Assembly: GCA_963847945.1 (NCBI GenBank)
Contig: CAWKBX010000009.1
Coordinates: 1,240,001 to 1,304,000 of the forward strand
Direction: 5' to 3'
DNA: 64,000 bases
Source: JANMJD01 sp963847945
GTDB taxonomy: Bacteria; Actinomycetota; Acidimicrobiia; Acidimicrobiales; Ilumatobacteraceae
The notes under the pieces were generated by a model, which saw nothing but the letters and a program-made list of their open reading frames with translations, was not told the origin of the DNA and did not search any database. Numbering within the stretch: position 1 is the first letter of the stretch; each line of letters opens with the position of its first letter. The translations under genes and the position numbers were made by a program. Below are positions 18,790 to 28,200 of the stretch, piece by piece.

Positions 18790-18961
18790 ACGCTCGTCGG
18801 GTCATCGCCGTCCAGCTGTCGCGCCACGACCGAACCCTGGGCATTTGTCACCGGGTCTGGTGACGTTGGGTCGCCGGAATTTCGGCGGTCGCACGACGTC
18901 TACAGTGCGGACAGCGTGCAGTCGGTGCAACGCAATATGAAGCCCGAAGGAGTCGGCTCCG

Positions 18962-20116
18962 ATGATTTCTGCGCTCGACGAAAGCGGTCGACCCGTCGAC
19001 TGGTGGTTTATGTACAAGGTTCCCCACATGGCCGGCAGCGGTCCGGGTGCCAGCTCTGGGTATCAGTACGTGTACTACGACACCGTCGTCGGAAAGGTCG
19101 TGGTGTCGCCGTTTGAAATGGTCGTCGACAACGGTGCGCTCGATCTGACCCTCGATTCGATCTTCAACAACCCCACCGAATCAACGGGGTGGATTCTGTA
19201 CAACGACGAGATGCCCGATGCCTCCAAGGCAACGCCGAAGCAAGGCGACGACGGTCGACTTGGTCATACGAAGGGCGTGCTCGCCTTCGACACTGCATCG
19301 GGAACCGCGTTCTGGCTGCTCCACTCGTGGCCGAAGTTCGCCATGCCGGGGAGCAAGGTGATGCCCACGCCGCAGTACGGCCAGACGTACTTGTGTGTGA
19401 CGGTCGATATTGCTACCGCCGGGGCGATCGCCGCGGTGATGATCGATCATCAGGAACCCCAGGTGTTCGGCTCTCGCCTGCCCGCCGATCTCGCTGCCGA
19501 CAACCCCCTGCGACTGCTTGCCGGCGCGGCGGAGCCCAACGCGGCGGGCGACTCCCACGTGCTCGACTTCACCTCGAAGGCTGGCAAGGCGTTCAAGATG
19601 ATCGCCAAGAACCGCCTGTGGGGCGGCGACTTCTGGAATCAGCTCGTCGGGCCCGCTCTCGGCGTATGTCTCGATGTCGAGACCTGGATCCGCGTCAAGA
19701 AGTCAGACGCAGCTCCCGACGATCGAGACAGCGGCAAACCTGGCGAGATCGCGCTCGACGGAACCCATGAGGTCTTCGATATCAAGGCGATCGATCTCAC
19801 CCCGCTCGGCGCCCCGTGGAAGTGGTCCGAAAGCAAGGATCATGCGAAGTGGGGGATCGGAGTCGAGGAGGATTGGGTGTGCGTCGGTGATATCAACCGG
19901 ATGATCTCCCAACGCAAGCGCGGCGGCGGGACGATCGCCTTTCAGGACCCGGTTCTATGGGCGGCGCTTGCCAAGACCGACTCGGTCAATCCCGACGGCC
20001 CGACGAAGCCAGCCGATGGCCCACCGCCCCTCCCGGCCTCGACCACCACCTCGGCAACGGCGGCCGCAGCCGCGGTTGCCGCAGTTTCCGACCCCCTCGA
20101 GCGTCTCGACCGCTGA
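18962..20116 (+). CDS. bacterial deoxyribonuclease II homologue
   Basis: 384 residues closely following animal DNase II, an acid endonuclease with a phospholipase-D-like fold. It begins with GRPVDWWFMYKVP like the mature eukaryotic enzyme, has ILYNDEMP, GHTKGVLAFD at about 101-110 and HSWPKF at about 121-126, and near the end SKDHAKWGI (His about 294), CVGDINR and KRGGGT. The His/Lys pairs at HTK and HAK correspond to the two catalytic HxK sites of DNase II. There is no signal peptide, so location is uncertain; the C-terminal 50 residues are a Thr/Ala/Pro tail. Ribosome site GAAGGAG lies before ATG 18962. Not obviously cotranscribed with neighbours. Confidence 0.85.
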   Translation: MISALDESGRPVDWWFMYKVPHMAGSGPGASSGYQYVYYDTVVGKVVVSPFEMVVDNGALDLTLDSIFNNPTESTGWILYNDEMPDASKATPKQGDDGRLGHTKGVLAFDTASGTAFWLLHSWPKFAMPGSKVMPTPQYGQTYLCVTVDIATAGAIAAVMIDHQEPQVFGSRLPADLAADNPLRLLAGAAEPNAAGDSHVLDFTSKAGKAFKMIAKNRLWGGDFWNQLVGPALGVCLDVETWIRVKKSDAAPDDRDSGKPGEIALDGTHEVFDIKAIDLTPLGAPWKWSESKDHAKWGIGVEEDWVCVGDINRMISQRKRGGGTIAFQDPVLWAALAKTDSVNPDGPTKPADGPPPLPASTTTSATAAAAAVAAVSDPLERLDR

Positions 20117-20138
20117 CCAACCGTGCTGACGTCGGGCG

Positions 20139-20561
20139 TCAAGTCCCGAAGAAGTTCCACGCCGCGGGAGTCTCATGGGTGGTGAAGATTCGCTGGTACT
20201 CCGGGTCGTAGACCTCGACGACCTTGAAGCTGCCCGACGTCATCCAGTCCCCGGGCTGGAACTGGATGGCGTTGTTCGGATTGACCGTCGTCTTCACGTG
20301 CTCGATGGTCAGCGACTGGATGAATGCCTTGCCCCAGACCAGCCATTTTCCCTCGACGGTGTTCTCGATGAAGTAGACCCGCACCGGGTCGAGCTGAAAC
20401 GCCCTCGCCGCGGGCTTACCCTTGAAGTGGAAGATCTTGCCTTCGACGTCCTTGGCTGTGACGGGATTCTTGACGTGCTGTTCGTAGGAGAACACGTCGG
20501 ACGGAAAGCCTTGATCCGCGCTCAGCAGCAGTGTGTCGTTGATCTCGTATGAACAACCCAT
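20139..20561 (-). CDS. hypothetical protein, 140 residues
   Basis: Unrecognised. Start MGCSYEINDTLLLSADQG; mostly beta-strand pattern (FHFKGKPAARAFQ, VRVYFIENTVEGKW, WLVWGKAFIQS) with no signal peptide or cysteine motif. It is last in the minus-strand run that includes the phosphoesterase (36 bp upstream) and is likely cotranscribed with it. Convergent with the DNase II-like gene, whose 3' end is 22 bp away. Function unknown. Confidence 0.6.
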   Translation of the reverse strand: MGCSYEINDTLLLSADQGFPSDVFSYEQHVKNPVTAKDVEGKIFHFKGKPAARAFQLDPVRVYFIENTVEGKWLVWGKAFIQSLTIEHVKTTVNPNNAIQFQPGDWMTSGSFKVVEVYDPEYQRIFTTHETPAAWNFFGT

Positions 20562-20597
20562 GGGGGCCCCTCTCGCAATGTGGTGTTGATGTTCAGG

Positions 20598-22685
20598 TCA
20601 TGTCGATGGTGTTCGAGCCGGGCCGATGCGTTGTTCCCCGACGCAATACATCAGGTCCCTGGTGCCCTGGGCTTGCCAGGCCACGTGGATGCGCTCGCCG
20701 TCACCGGCGCTGACGACGTACGAGTTCTCATCGAGGAGCACATCGGGAAGCTGCTGCTCGATCGACCATCCGGCTTGGCGCAGGGTGCCGTAACCGTTGG
20801 AGTCAACGCTCGCCGCCGTTACCACTCCGGTGAGCCCGAACGACTCTGAGAATGCGTTGGGCGTGTCGTCGTGCGCCCCTCGATGGATCAGGCGCATCTC
20901 GCCGCCGGCCGCCGCGAGCGCGAGCGGGCCGCGGTGTTGATAGTCGTTGTGTAACGCGCCGAACTGTCGGGAGAATGCTCCCACGGCAAAGTCCATCGGC
21001 GCCCATTGATGCAACGACGTGCGACTGTCCGGGGTGGTCCGACTGGCGAAGTCTGCCGCTGTGAGCGTATTGAACGAGGCGACATTGAACGATGTCATGC
21101 GCATTTTCCGCGTCCGTCGTTCCTTGTACACCAGGAAGATCGACGGGCCGAACTGGGTCAGCGCCATCGGTCCGTCGGTCAATTGTCCAACGTTGGCCGC
21201 CTCGCTCCAGGCACCATCGTCGAAGATCCGGAATGAGATGAAGCCGTCGTCGTTCTGCGAGCACATCATCAGCTTGGTCCGCTCGTCGTCGAGGTCGTCG
21301 TAGCTGCACATCGCGAAATGCCCGGCCGTCTCGCCGATCGATCCGACAGTGGTCCACGAGTGGTCGTCGGCCCGCTGCAGGTGCACCAACTGGCGGCCCT
21401 GCATCACGACCAGGTGCACCGTGGCGTCTGCGGTGACCGCGATCATCTGTCCGTCGGATCGGACGCCGAGTGGCGCAGCCGTGGACCAGCCGTCCTCGGC
21501 GGCGACCATCGCGGTGACGTCGCCGTCGGGTGTGGTCACAAAAATTAGCGGTGCTCCGTCGGCGACCGTCAACGCGACATGCCCGCTCGACGTAGTAGCC
21601 ACCGTCTGCGGGGCGGACCACGCGAATGTCTCGCCCCACAGCGACCGAAATGAGTTGGCGTCCCGGTCGTTCTTGCCCAAGTCGGCGAGACTGAAGTTTC
21701 GACAGATCGTCTTGATCAGGCTGTAGTGGTTGTACGCCAGGTGGTCGTGCGAACCCGGAGCGATTCCCGGGCCGAGGAGCACGGTGTAGACCTGGTTCGG
21801 GCCGTCGTAGCTGGTGTCGTACCCGCGGGCATCGAAGTCGGCCTCGTCGAAGGTGACCATGATGACGGTGCCATCCGCCACCTTCGATGCGCGCCAAGCC
21901 GCACCGGGATCGGTCAGCAACAGATCGATATCAAGGCCGAGCCCGATCGGGTCTGCACCAGAGCCGGCGCCCCGCACTTTCTTGGCCGGGACTGAGCCGA
22001 AGAACACATACTCCAGCCACGACGACACCTGTGGAACCAACTGGGTCCGAGGGTTCGTGTCGACGTGGGTGTTGTACAGGTAGTGGCCGTCGTTCCAGAT
22101 GTCGGGGGTGAACCACCCGAAGTTGGGCAGTTGCCCGGCGTCGGCATCGCGCCAGAACTGGTGATCGTCGACGATCTTCGACCATCGCTGTTCGTCGGAC
22201 TGAATCCGGTGGAACGATGCGAACGGGTTGTGCTTGCGAAAGTACCGCGACAGATCCCGCGGGCCTGGAGCCTCCGAGATCGGCTGAGCAGCCGGTGGGT
22301 AGACAGGTTGCTGCCATGACGGGTCCCAGGTCTGGCCGGGGTATCCCTCCATGTAGGCCTTCCACGACAGGCCCGCTTCCTCGATCAGATCGACCAAAGT
22401 GCGCTGCGCCAATGGCGTTGCCGGGGCGACATCGTTGGTCACGCCGCAAAGCTCTCCGGCCAGCGCGGCGACATAGTTCGTCTGCGACGGATGAAAGACC
22501 CCGAAATAGTTGGTCATCTCGATGCCGGCCGATGCCAGCTTGCGCATGAACGGATCGTGCAGGACGTAGCTGCGGTACTGGTTCTCGAACATGACGACGA
22601 GAACTCGGTCGAACGGTCTTGCCACGGGCACCTCGACCTGCTCGTCAGACTCGACGAAAGCAGGGGCAGTAGTGACCCGCTCCAT
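20598..22685 (-). CDS. phosphoesterase/acid phosphatase family protein with C-terminal propeller-like domain
   Basis: 695 residues. The first half is the PF04185 phosphoesterase family (phospholipase C/acid phosphatase superfamily): VLVVMFENQYRSYV with the metal Glu-Asn pair, HPSQTNYVAALAGEL, a MVTFDEADFDARGYD segment and SLIKTICRNFSLADLG. The second half carries repeated units (MAVGAFSRQF, VLIHRGAHDD) that look like a sialidase/propeller fold. No signal peptide is seen, unusual for this mostly secreted family. The ATG overlaps the 3' end of the ferritin-like gene by 41 bases; a later start is possible but would remove part of the metal motif. Confidence 0.7.
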   Translation of the reverse strand: MERVTTAPAFVESDEQVEVPVARPFDRVLVVMFENQYRSYVLHDPFMRKLASAGIEMTNYFGVFHPSQTNYVAALAGELCGVTNDVAPATPLAQRTLVDLIEEAGLSWKAYMEGYPGQTWDPSWQQPVYPPAAQPISEAPGPRDLSRYFRKHNPFASFHRIQSDEQRWSKIVDDHQFWRDADAGQLPNFGWFTPDIWNDGHYLYNTHVDTNPRTQLVPQVSSWLEYVFFGSVPAKKVRGAGSGADPIGLGLDIDLLLTDPGAAWRASKVADGTVIMVTFDEADFDARGYDTSYDGPNQVYTVLLGPGIAPGSHDHLAYNHYSLIKTICRNFSLADLGKNDRDANSFRSLWGETFAWSAPQTVATTSSGHVALTVADGAPLIFVTTPDGDVTAMVAAEDGWSTAAPLGVRSDGQMIAVTADATVHLVVMQGRQLVHLQRADDHSWTTVGSIGETAGHFAMCSYDDLDDERTKLMMCSQNDDGFISFRIFDDGAWSEAANVGQLTDGPMALTQFGPSIFLVYKERRTRKMRMTSFNVASFNTLTAADFASRTTPDSRTSLHQWAPMDFAVGAFSRQFGALHNDYQHRGPLALAAAGGEMRLIHRGAHDDTPNAFSESFGLTGVVTAASVDSNGYGTLRQAGWSIEQQLPDVLLDENSYVVSAGDGERIHVAWQAQGTRDLMYCVGEQRIGPARTPST

Positions 22686-23658
22686 CGGGCCGTTCGATCT
22701 GCATGATCGCCCGCCCGAGCGCCGTCAGCTCGAACATGGTCTCGATTGCGCGAATGAGCGGCGACTGCTCGCCCAGCTCCCAGGCGAGTTGGAGCGAATC
22801 GAGCAGTTTCGTGAACGTGCGGTCGAACTGGTCGAGCTTCGACCACACCTCTGCCGACACGTCACCCTGTAAATACCCGCCGTCGGGCACCGCGGCGATG
22901 GGCCACGTCTCGGGCTCTGCCCACACCGGACCGTCGAACACGGGCGTGCCCGAGTCGTCGAGATGCGAGAAACGTTGGCGCTGCTTGAGCTCCAGGAACC
23001 GGTAGTAGTGGGCGAGTTCGTCGGTGTTGGTCACGATCGGCGACCCGCTTCCCTCGCCTTGATCCTTGATCAGCGCGATGGCGGTGAGCGCGAGGTCGAC
23101 CGTCGGAATGACCATGTGGGCGAGCGGCCCGGAAACCTGTCTCTCGGTGGTGATCTTCGGCTGCAAGGTCGACAGGCAGTCGGCCACCGCGGTGTAGAAA
23201 TCGCCGATCGTGCGATTGCTGACCGGGTTCCCATCGTTCTCGGTCGGATCTGGAGATTCGATCTCAATGAAACCGGCGAGGGAGGCGTCGCTGAACCCCG
23301 ACAACTTGACGACCAGGTCGGCGTGGATGCCGACGGGAAGATGCTCCCAATAGACCGGGGCCGTGGAGGATCCGGAGATCTGCGGAACGCCACCGATCGC
23401 CGTCAGCATGTTGCAGGCGAGCGACATGTGGAGCATCTCTTCTTGCACCACGTTGCGAAGCGAGGCGGCTGCCGGGTGCAGGTCATCTTTGATCGACCAT
23501 AAGGCACACAGGTATGGGGGTACCGTGGCGAACTCGACGGCGACGGCGGCCTGGAGCCCGGCTCGCAACCAGTCGAGATCACGTTCCTCGACCGGACAGT
23601 CGAGCAGGGTGGCGAACCGCGAGGCATGGCTGGCGTCGGCGATCGAGTCCCAGATCAT
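22645..23658 (-). CDS. ferritin-like (VioB-related) domain protein
   Basis: 337 residues with a ferritin-like domain of the PF12902 type: LQAAVAVEFATVPPYLCALW, then NVVQEEMLHMSLACNMLTAIGG, providing the two EXXH-type metal ligands. Such domains appear in VioB-like and tryptophan-dimer enzymes and in stand-alone proteins of unknown function. A second helical segment (HYYRFLELKQRQRF) supports a four-helix bundle. Start and GMC stop overlap (TCAT at 23655-23658), placing the gene between a flavin dehydrogenase and a phosphoesterase. Oxidative chemistry on a small molecule is suggested but not identified. Confidence 0.7.
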   Translation of the reverse strand: MIWDSIADASHASRFATLLDCPVEERDLDWLRAGLQAAVAVEFATVPPYLCALWSIKDDLHPAAASLRNVVQEEMLHMSLACNMLTAIGGVPQISGSSTAPVYWEHLPVGIHADLVVKLSGFSDASLAGFIEIESPDPTENDGNPVSNRTIGDFYTAVADCLSTLQPKITTERQVSGPLAHMVIPTVDLALTAIALIKDQGEGSGSPIVTNTDELAHYYRFLELKQRQRFSHLDDSGTPVFDGPVWAEPETWPIAAVPDGGYLQGDVSAEVWSKLDQFDRTFTKLLDSLQLAWELGEQSPLIRAIETMFELTALGRAIMQIERPDGAGHYCPCFRRV

Positions 23659-25208
23659 GCTGATGCTCCGAGTAGGTGATCGGTGAGCTTGAGGGTGACG
23701 GCCACCAGGGTGAGGGTTGGGTTCACCGCCGCACAGTTGGGGAGTACCGCGTTCGAGCAGACGTACAAGTTGTCGGTGCCGAACACCTTGAGATTTTCAT
23801 CAACCACGCCTTCGGTCGGGTCGGTACCCATTCGAGTGGTCGACGAGGTGTGATGGCCATCTTGGTCGCCGATTTGAGGCTGGATGTTCTCGTAGCCCAT
23901 CTCTTTGAGTACGGCACTCATCAGCTCCAGATTCTTGTTCGCTCGGGCAACGAAGTCGGAGGGATACGAGAAGTCGATCTTGGTTCTCGGCAACCCGAAT
24001 CTGGTCGTCCCTTCGGCCGCCGTAAAGCGGTCGTCCCACGATCCCTTCTCTTCCATGAACGCCGACAGGTGCATCGATCGCTTGCCGCTGACCACCTGAT
24101 CAATTTCGGCGCGCGTCTTGCCGGCGATCATGTAGCTGGCGATGTCGGTGTTCGGTTGGCTGGCGTCCTTCATCAGGAAGATCTTCCCGTTCGACTGGTA
24201 CTCCTCGGTGTCGTAGGTGCGCGACATCAGCGTCGGGAAGTCGAACTCCTGAATCCAGCGTTCGGAGTTCTTCGGCTTGGTGCCCGCCACGCTCAGAAAC
24301 GGATGTGAGACCGGGTAGCGGCCGACCAGGTCGTGGTCGTTGCCGATGCCGTGCTCCCAGTGGAAACTGACCGAACGCTGCAGCAACTTGGGCGCCTCGT
24401 AGGCACCCGAACAGATGATGATCGTGTCGCCGCGGGCGAGCACCGGCTCGGCGGTGATCGGGTCGAGGTACTCGACGCCGATGACCTTGGACTTCGATTC
24501 CTCGGTATGCAGCCGTAACGCCGGCGCCAGACCGAGGTACGTGAAGTTCGTGTACCTCGGCTCGGCGAGGAGATCGTCGAGGATGTACGAACCGGAGAAG
24601 CGTGCCCCGATCGGGCAGTACTTGCAGGTACCTGTGGCCATGCACTTGCGATATCGGGCCATCGGCATCTTGCCCGGGGTGATACCGAGCCGATCGAACG
24701 CCTGAACCATCTCGCCGTCCGACTCCGTCCACGGATACGCCGGCATCGGATAGGGCTTGCTCCGCCACGGGTCATCATCGTCGCCGCCGACCGACAAGTA
24801 CTCCTCGGCCCGGCAGTAATACGGCTCAAGTTCGGCGTAGCCGTAGGGCCAGTCGCCGCCGCCACCGGTGTTGGACTTGAGGTGGAAATCTTCCGGCTTG
24901 AAGCGCATGCTCCAACCACCCCAGTGCACGGTCGACCCGCCGTAGATCATCATCCGTGATCCCTTGGAGATCCACGGCGTCGCCCCGACCGAGTCGTTGT
25001 CGCCGTCGCGGTCGTAGCAGTGGGCGTAGGGCTGGGCGTAGGAGACCACATAGTCCCACCAGTAGCGGCGGTCCTTCATCGGCACGATCGGCCCGGCCTC
25101 CAACATCAGGATTGATGCGTCGTGGTCGGCTTCGAGCAGCTTGGTGGCGATGGTCGAACCGGCGACCCCCGAGCCGATGATGATCGTGGAGTAACTGCCC
25201 GTCGTCAT
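23655..25208 (-). CDS. GMC-family flavin dehydrogenase, gluconate/sorbitol dehydrogenase large-subunit type
   Basis: 517 residues from the ATG at complement 25206-25208. FAD motif STIIIGSGVAGSTIATKLLEA at the start, GGSTVHWGGWSMR, the CKYCPIGARFSGSY segment seen in membrane-linked fructose/gluconate dehydrogenases, and a C-terminal His/Asn region QDGHHTSSTTRMG...NPTLTLVAV. No Tat or Sec signal is seen. The upstream gene overlaps by ATGA and probably codes a partner subunit. GMC enzymes of this group oxidise polyols or sugars and pass electrons to quinone or cytochrome; the substrate here is unknown. Residues before this ATG in the open frame are not family-like. Confidence 0.85.
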   Translation of the reverse strand: MTTGSYSTIIIGSGVAGSTIATKLLEADHDASILMLEAGPIVPMKDRRYWWDYVVSYAQPYAHCYDRDGDNDSVGATPWISKGSRMMIYGGSTVHWGGWSMRFKPEDFHLKSNTGGGGDWPYGYAELEPYYCRAEEYLSVGGDDDDPWRSKPYPMPAYPWTESDGEMVQAFDRLGITPGKMPMARYRKCMATGTCKYCPIGARFSGSYILDDLLAEPRYTNFTYLGLAPALRLHTEESKSKVIGVEYLDPITAEPVLARGDTIIICSGAYEAPKLLQRSVSFHWEHGIGNDHDLVGRYPVSHPFLSVAGTKPKNSERWIQEFDFPTLMSRTYDTEEYQSNGKIFLMKDASQPNTDIASYMIAGKTRAEIDQVVSGKRSMHLSAFMEEKGSWDDRFTAAEGTTRFGLPRTKIDFSYPSDFVARANKNLELMSAVLKEMGYENIQPQIGDQDGHHTSSTTRMGTDPTEGVVDENLKVFGTDNLYVCSNAVLPNCAAVNPTLTLVAVTLKLTDHLLGASA

Positions 25209-25825
25209 GATGTCGCCTGCGCTGACGCTGGTGTCCCGGACGTTGGTTGCCCTGCCGCCGGTCCCAGGTACACCCGCACGGGCTTGACGCGGTTGTATCG
25301 AGAACCGGCGATGAAGCCGCGATGGTTGACGATCTCGTCGGGTCGAAGATCGGATGGCTCGGGCGTGATGAAGTTCTTGAATCCACCGACCACGATCTGA
25401 ACCCGGATGAACTCGTTGATCACGTACTGCTTGGCGTGGGCGAGACGGGTCAACGGAGGTGCCACGTTGTCGACCCCGGACTCGAAGAACAGCGTCGAGA
25501 ACGCGCTCGATTCGCCGTACACGGCGATGAGTTCGTCGAACACGGCCAACGCCGAGACGTACTCGGCGATGTAGCTGGGACGGGTCGTGCACTTCTGAAT
25601 CAGAAAGTCGAGCCACGAGCTCCGCAGGCCGTCGGAATCGTGGACGGTGTTCTGCCACGCCTCACCGATGGCGGCGAACGCCCGCCACAGGCCGTCGATT
25701 TCATTCTGCGTCGGGTGACGCGGGTCGGCCGGAAGGAGCGTCGGCCGTAGCGGTTGTGCGCATGTGGCACCCCCGATCAACTGTGGCGGTTCCAGCGTTT
25801 CCGAACCTGGAGCGGCACCGGCCAT
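25205..25825 (-). CDS. possible small subunit of the GMC dehydrogenase
   Basis: About 206 residues from an ATG at 25825 (an upstream ATG at 25864 adds a basic stretch). Helical, with AFAAIGEAWQNTVHDSD, FDELIAVYGESSAF and AHAKQYVINEFIRVQIVVGG. Stop and the GMC start overlap by four bases, so the two are translated together, as for gluconate dehydrogenase small and large subunits. I do not see the usual small-subunit signal peptide or family motif, so the assignment rests on position and size. First gene of the five-gene minus-strand operon. Confidence 0.45.
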   Translation of the reverse strand: MAGAAPGSETLEPPQLIGGATCAQPLRPTLLPADPRHPTQNEIDGLWRAFAAIGEAWQNTVHDSDGLRSSWLDFLIQKCTTRPSYIAEYVSALAVFDELIAVYGESSAFSTLFFESGVDNVAPPLTRLAHAKQYVINEFIRVQIVVGGFKNFITPEPSDLRPDEIVNHRGFIAGSRYNRVKPVRVYLGPAAGQPTSGTPASAQATS

Positions 25826-26021
25826 GCCCCGTCCTCGTTTCCTGCTCGTGCACGAGGGCCGCATGCCCCCGATCGCGGCGAACCTACCACGGCTCCGGAC
25901 GCCCGAATTCCACCCGCGAACGCCCCCTCAACGACTCCGCCTTCGTCACCTGGGATGTCATTGCGTGCGGCAAATCCAACCGGCCGACCGGGGATTCACC
26001 GGCCCGGTAGCGTGCCGGGTC

Positions 26022-26975
26022 GTGACGCTTTCCCTCACCGTCGACGAACCCGCATGGAGCGCCCATGTCGATCGGCATCTCGGCTCACTGGGTGAGCGCC
26101 TGATTCCGGTCGTCAAGGGCAATGGCTATGGCCTTGGCCGACGGCACCTGACCGAGCAGGTCGCCGGGGCGTCGCCCGTGATCGCCCTCGGCACGGTCTA
26201 CGAGACCGTCGACGTCGTCGACGTTGCTCAACGGGTGCTGGTGCTGACCCCGACGCTCGACGAACACCTCGACGCGCTGGCTCCGAACGTCACGTTGACC
26301 GTCGGTTCGGTGGCGCAGGTGCAGCATCTCGTCGACGTCGGGTGGCGGGGCGAGGTTGTCGTCAAGGTGGCCAGTTCGATGCTCCGCCACGGTCTCGCCG
26401 TCGAGCGCATCGCCACCTGCTCCGGACTCGGCGAATTGAATGTCGTCGCCTATGCCATTCACCCGCCCCTGGTCGGGGAGGCGGACGATCACCGGGCCGA
26501 GATCATGCGGCTGGCGGCCCGACTGCCGCCCGCCGTCGAGGTCCACGTCAGCCATCTGCCGGTCGATGAATTCCTCAGCCTGGAGGCAACCCAGGCGGAT
26601 CGAGCCTGGAAATTGCGCCTCGGGACCGCGCTGTGGCACGGCGACAAGTCGACACTCCGTCTGCAGGCCGATGTGCTCGACGTCCGCCGGGTCGAAGGTG
26701 GGACGACCGTCGGATATCGCCAAGTCGCCGTGCCCGGCGACGGTCACGTCGTCGTCATCGGGGCCGGATCAGCCCACGGCGTGGTCCCATTGGTCGATGG
26801 TCGCAGCCCGTTCCACTTCTCCCGCCGACGCCTCGCGCTGATCGAAGGTCCCCATATGCATGTCTCGATGGTCTTCGTGGGCGATGACGACCCATGCCCC
26901 CGGGTGGGAGATCTGGTCGATGTGCAGCGGCCATTGATCTCGGTCACCCCAGACCGCGTCGTGTGGACGACATGA
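26022..26975 (+). CDS. alanine racemase-like PLP-dependent protein
   Basis: 317 residues from the GTG at 26022. N-terminal TIM-barrel start with PVVKGNGYGLGRR, the PLP-lysine motif of the alanine racemase fold III family, then HGLAVERIA and a C-terminal beta domain with VPGDGHVVVIGAGSAHGVV. It is shorter than a typical alanine racemase and lacks the standard AYGHG sequence, so a racemase on another substrate or a PLP-binding domain protein is possible. The stop overlaps the ATG of the DUF418 gene (ATGA at 26972), linking it to a membrane acyltransferase-type partner. Confidence 0.65.
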   Translation: MTLSLTVDEPAWSAHVDRHLGSLGERLIPVVKGNGYGLGRRHLTEQVAGASPVIALGTVYETVDVVDVAQRVLVLTPTLDEHLDALAPNVTLTVGSVAQVQHLVDVGWRGEVVVKVASSMLRHGLAVERIATCSGLGELNVVAYAIHPPLVGEADDHRAEIMRLAARLPPAVEVHVSHLPVDEFLSLEATQADRAWKLRLGTALWHGDKSTLRLQADVLDVRRVEGGTTVGYRQVAVPGDGHVVVIGAGSAHGVVPLVDGRSPFHFSRRRLALIEGPHMHVSMVFVGDDDPCPRVGDLVDVQRPLISVTPDRVVWTT

Positions 26976-28148
26976 GCGCCCCAGGAGAGCCGGTGATCGG
27001 CGGCCGCGGCCTGGGCACCTCGCCAGCCGATCGAGTGGTCGGCATCGACGTCACCCGTGCCGTCGCCCTGATCGGGGTGGTGGTGATGAACTACCACGGC
27101 TACTTGAACGGCGCCAACGCCACGGCCGCCAAGAACTGGGCCGGGCGGTTGTTCAACCCATGGGTCGGGGTGTTCTCCACCCGGTTCGCGGCCACGTTCG
27201 TCACCGTTGCCGGTATTGGGATCACCCTGTTGACCAGGCGTTCGGTGGCGTCGGGCGATCGCGAGGCGATCGGGGTCGATCGTTGGCGGTTGCGTCGTCG
27301 AGGGTTGCTCCTCCTCGCCGTCGGTTACATATTCAATTGGATCTGGAACGGCACGATTCTGCCGTTCTACGGGCTCTACTTCCTGGTCGCCTCGTTCATG
27401 TGCACGTGGCGCGCTCGTTCGTTGATCATCGCCGGGTCAACGGCGGCGGTGCTCTCAGCAGGGCTACAGGTGTGGAGCCAACAGCGCCTCCTCGACGGTC
27501 ATGCAGAGCTGTGGTTTCTCGCCGCTCCATCCGGTGAAGACATGTTCGCGGTGACCCGCAGCCCCCGAAATCTGGCCACCGAACTGCTGTTGCGCGGCAC
27601 CCATCCGCTGCTCCCATGGCTGGTGTTCCTCGTGCTCGGAATGCTGCTCGGGCGGGTGTTGCGCGACTTCGACCGGCTTCGGCGCCGCTTCATTGCCATC
27701 GGTGTCGCCCTGTTGGCCGGGGGCTACGCGATCTCGACGATCACCCGCCTGGCGACGGCCGATTCCGACAGCAAACTCGCCCTCCACCTGCGGCAGCGCC
27801 ACCCTCACCGACCCGTTCTCGCGCAGTCTGCTCTACGTGATCACCACGCTCGGTTCGTCGCTCGTTGCCGTGATGGCGATCACCTGGTTGGCCGAGCGGT
27901 GGCGTAGCTCGCCACCAGTCGACGTGTTACGCCGCGCCGGGCAGATGAGCCTGAGCCTGTACGTGCTGCACGCGTTGGTGTTCAACCTCGTCGTCAACCT
28001 GGCCCACTGGGTGGGGGGTACGGGCCTCGATACCGCGTTGGGGTTCAGCGCGGTTTTCTGGGTGCTCGCCGTTGGCCTTGCGGCCTGGTGGCACCGGTTC
28101 CTCGGCCAAGGTCCGGCGGAGCGGATCTACCGGCGATTCGGCGGCTGA
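26972..28148 (+). pseudogene. DUF418-type multi-spanning membrane protein, one frame change
   Basis: Integral membrane protein resembling DUF418/heparan-N-acetyltransferase-type proteins. Starts MSAPGEPVIGG, then RVVGIDVTRAVALIGVVVMNYHG as the first membrane helix with the family's RAxALxG-like motif, several further helices, and a final block RAGQMSLSLYVLHALVFN in the other frame. A +1-type frame change near 27790 (CTGCGGCAGCGCCACC) splits it into two overlapping frames; each half keeps family-like residues. Cotranscribed with the racemase-like gene by ATGA overlap. Function of DUF418 proteins is undefined; acyl transfer across the membrane is suggested. Confidence 0.65.
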
Positions 28149-28200
28149 TCACCGCAGCAGCTGGACGACGGCCGGTTGACGAGCCGAACGACAGGAGCTC

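Noticed and set aside
18847..18864. GTCACC-GGGTCT-GGTGAC hairpin after mftF
   Set aside because: Short stem in a 170-bp gap with no supporting context; not claimed as a terminator.
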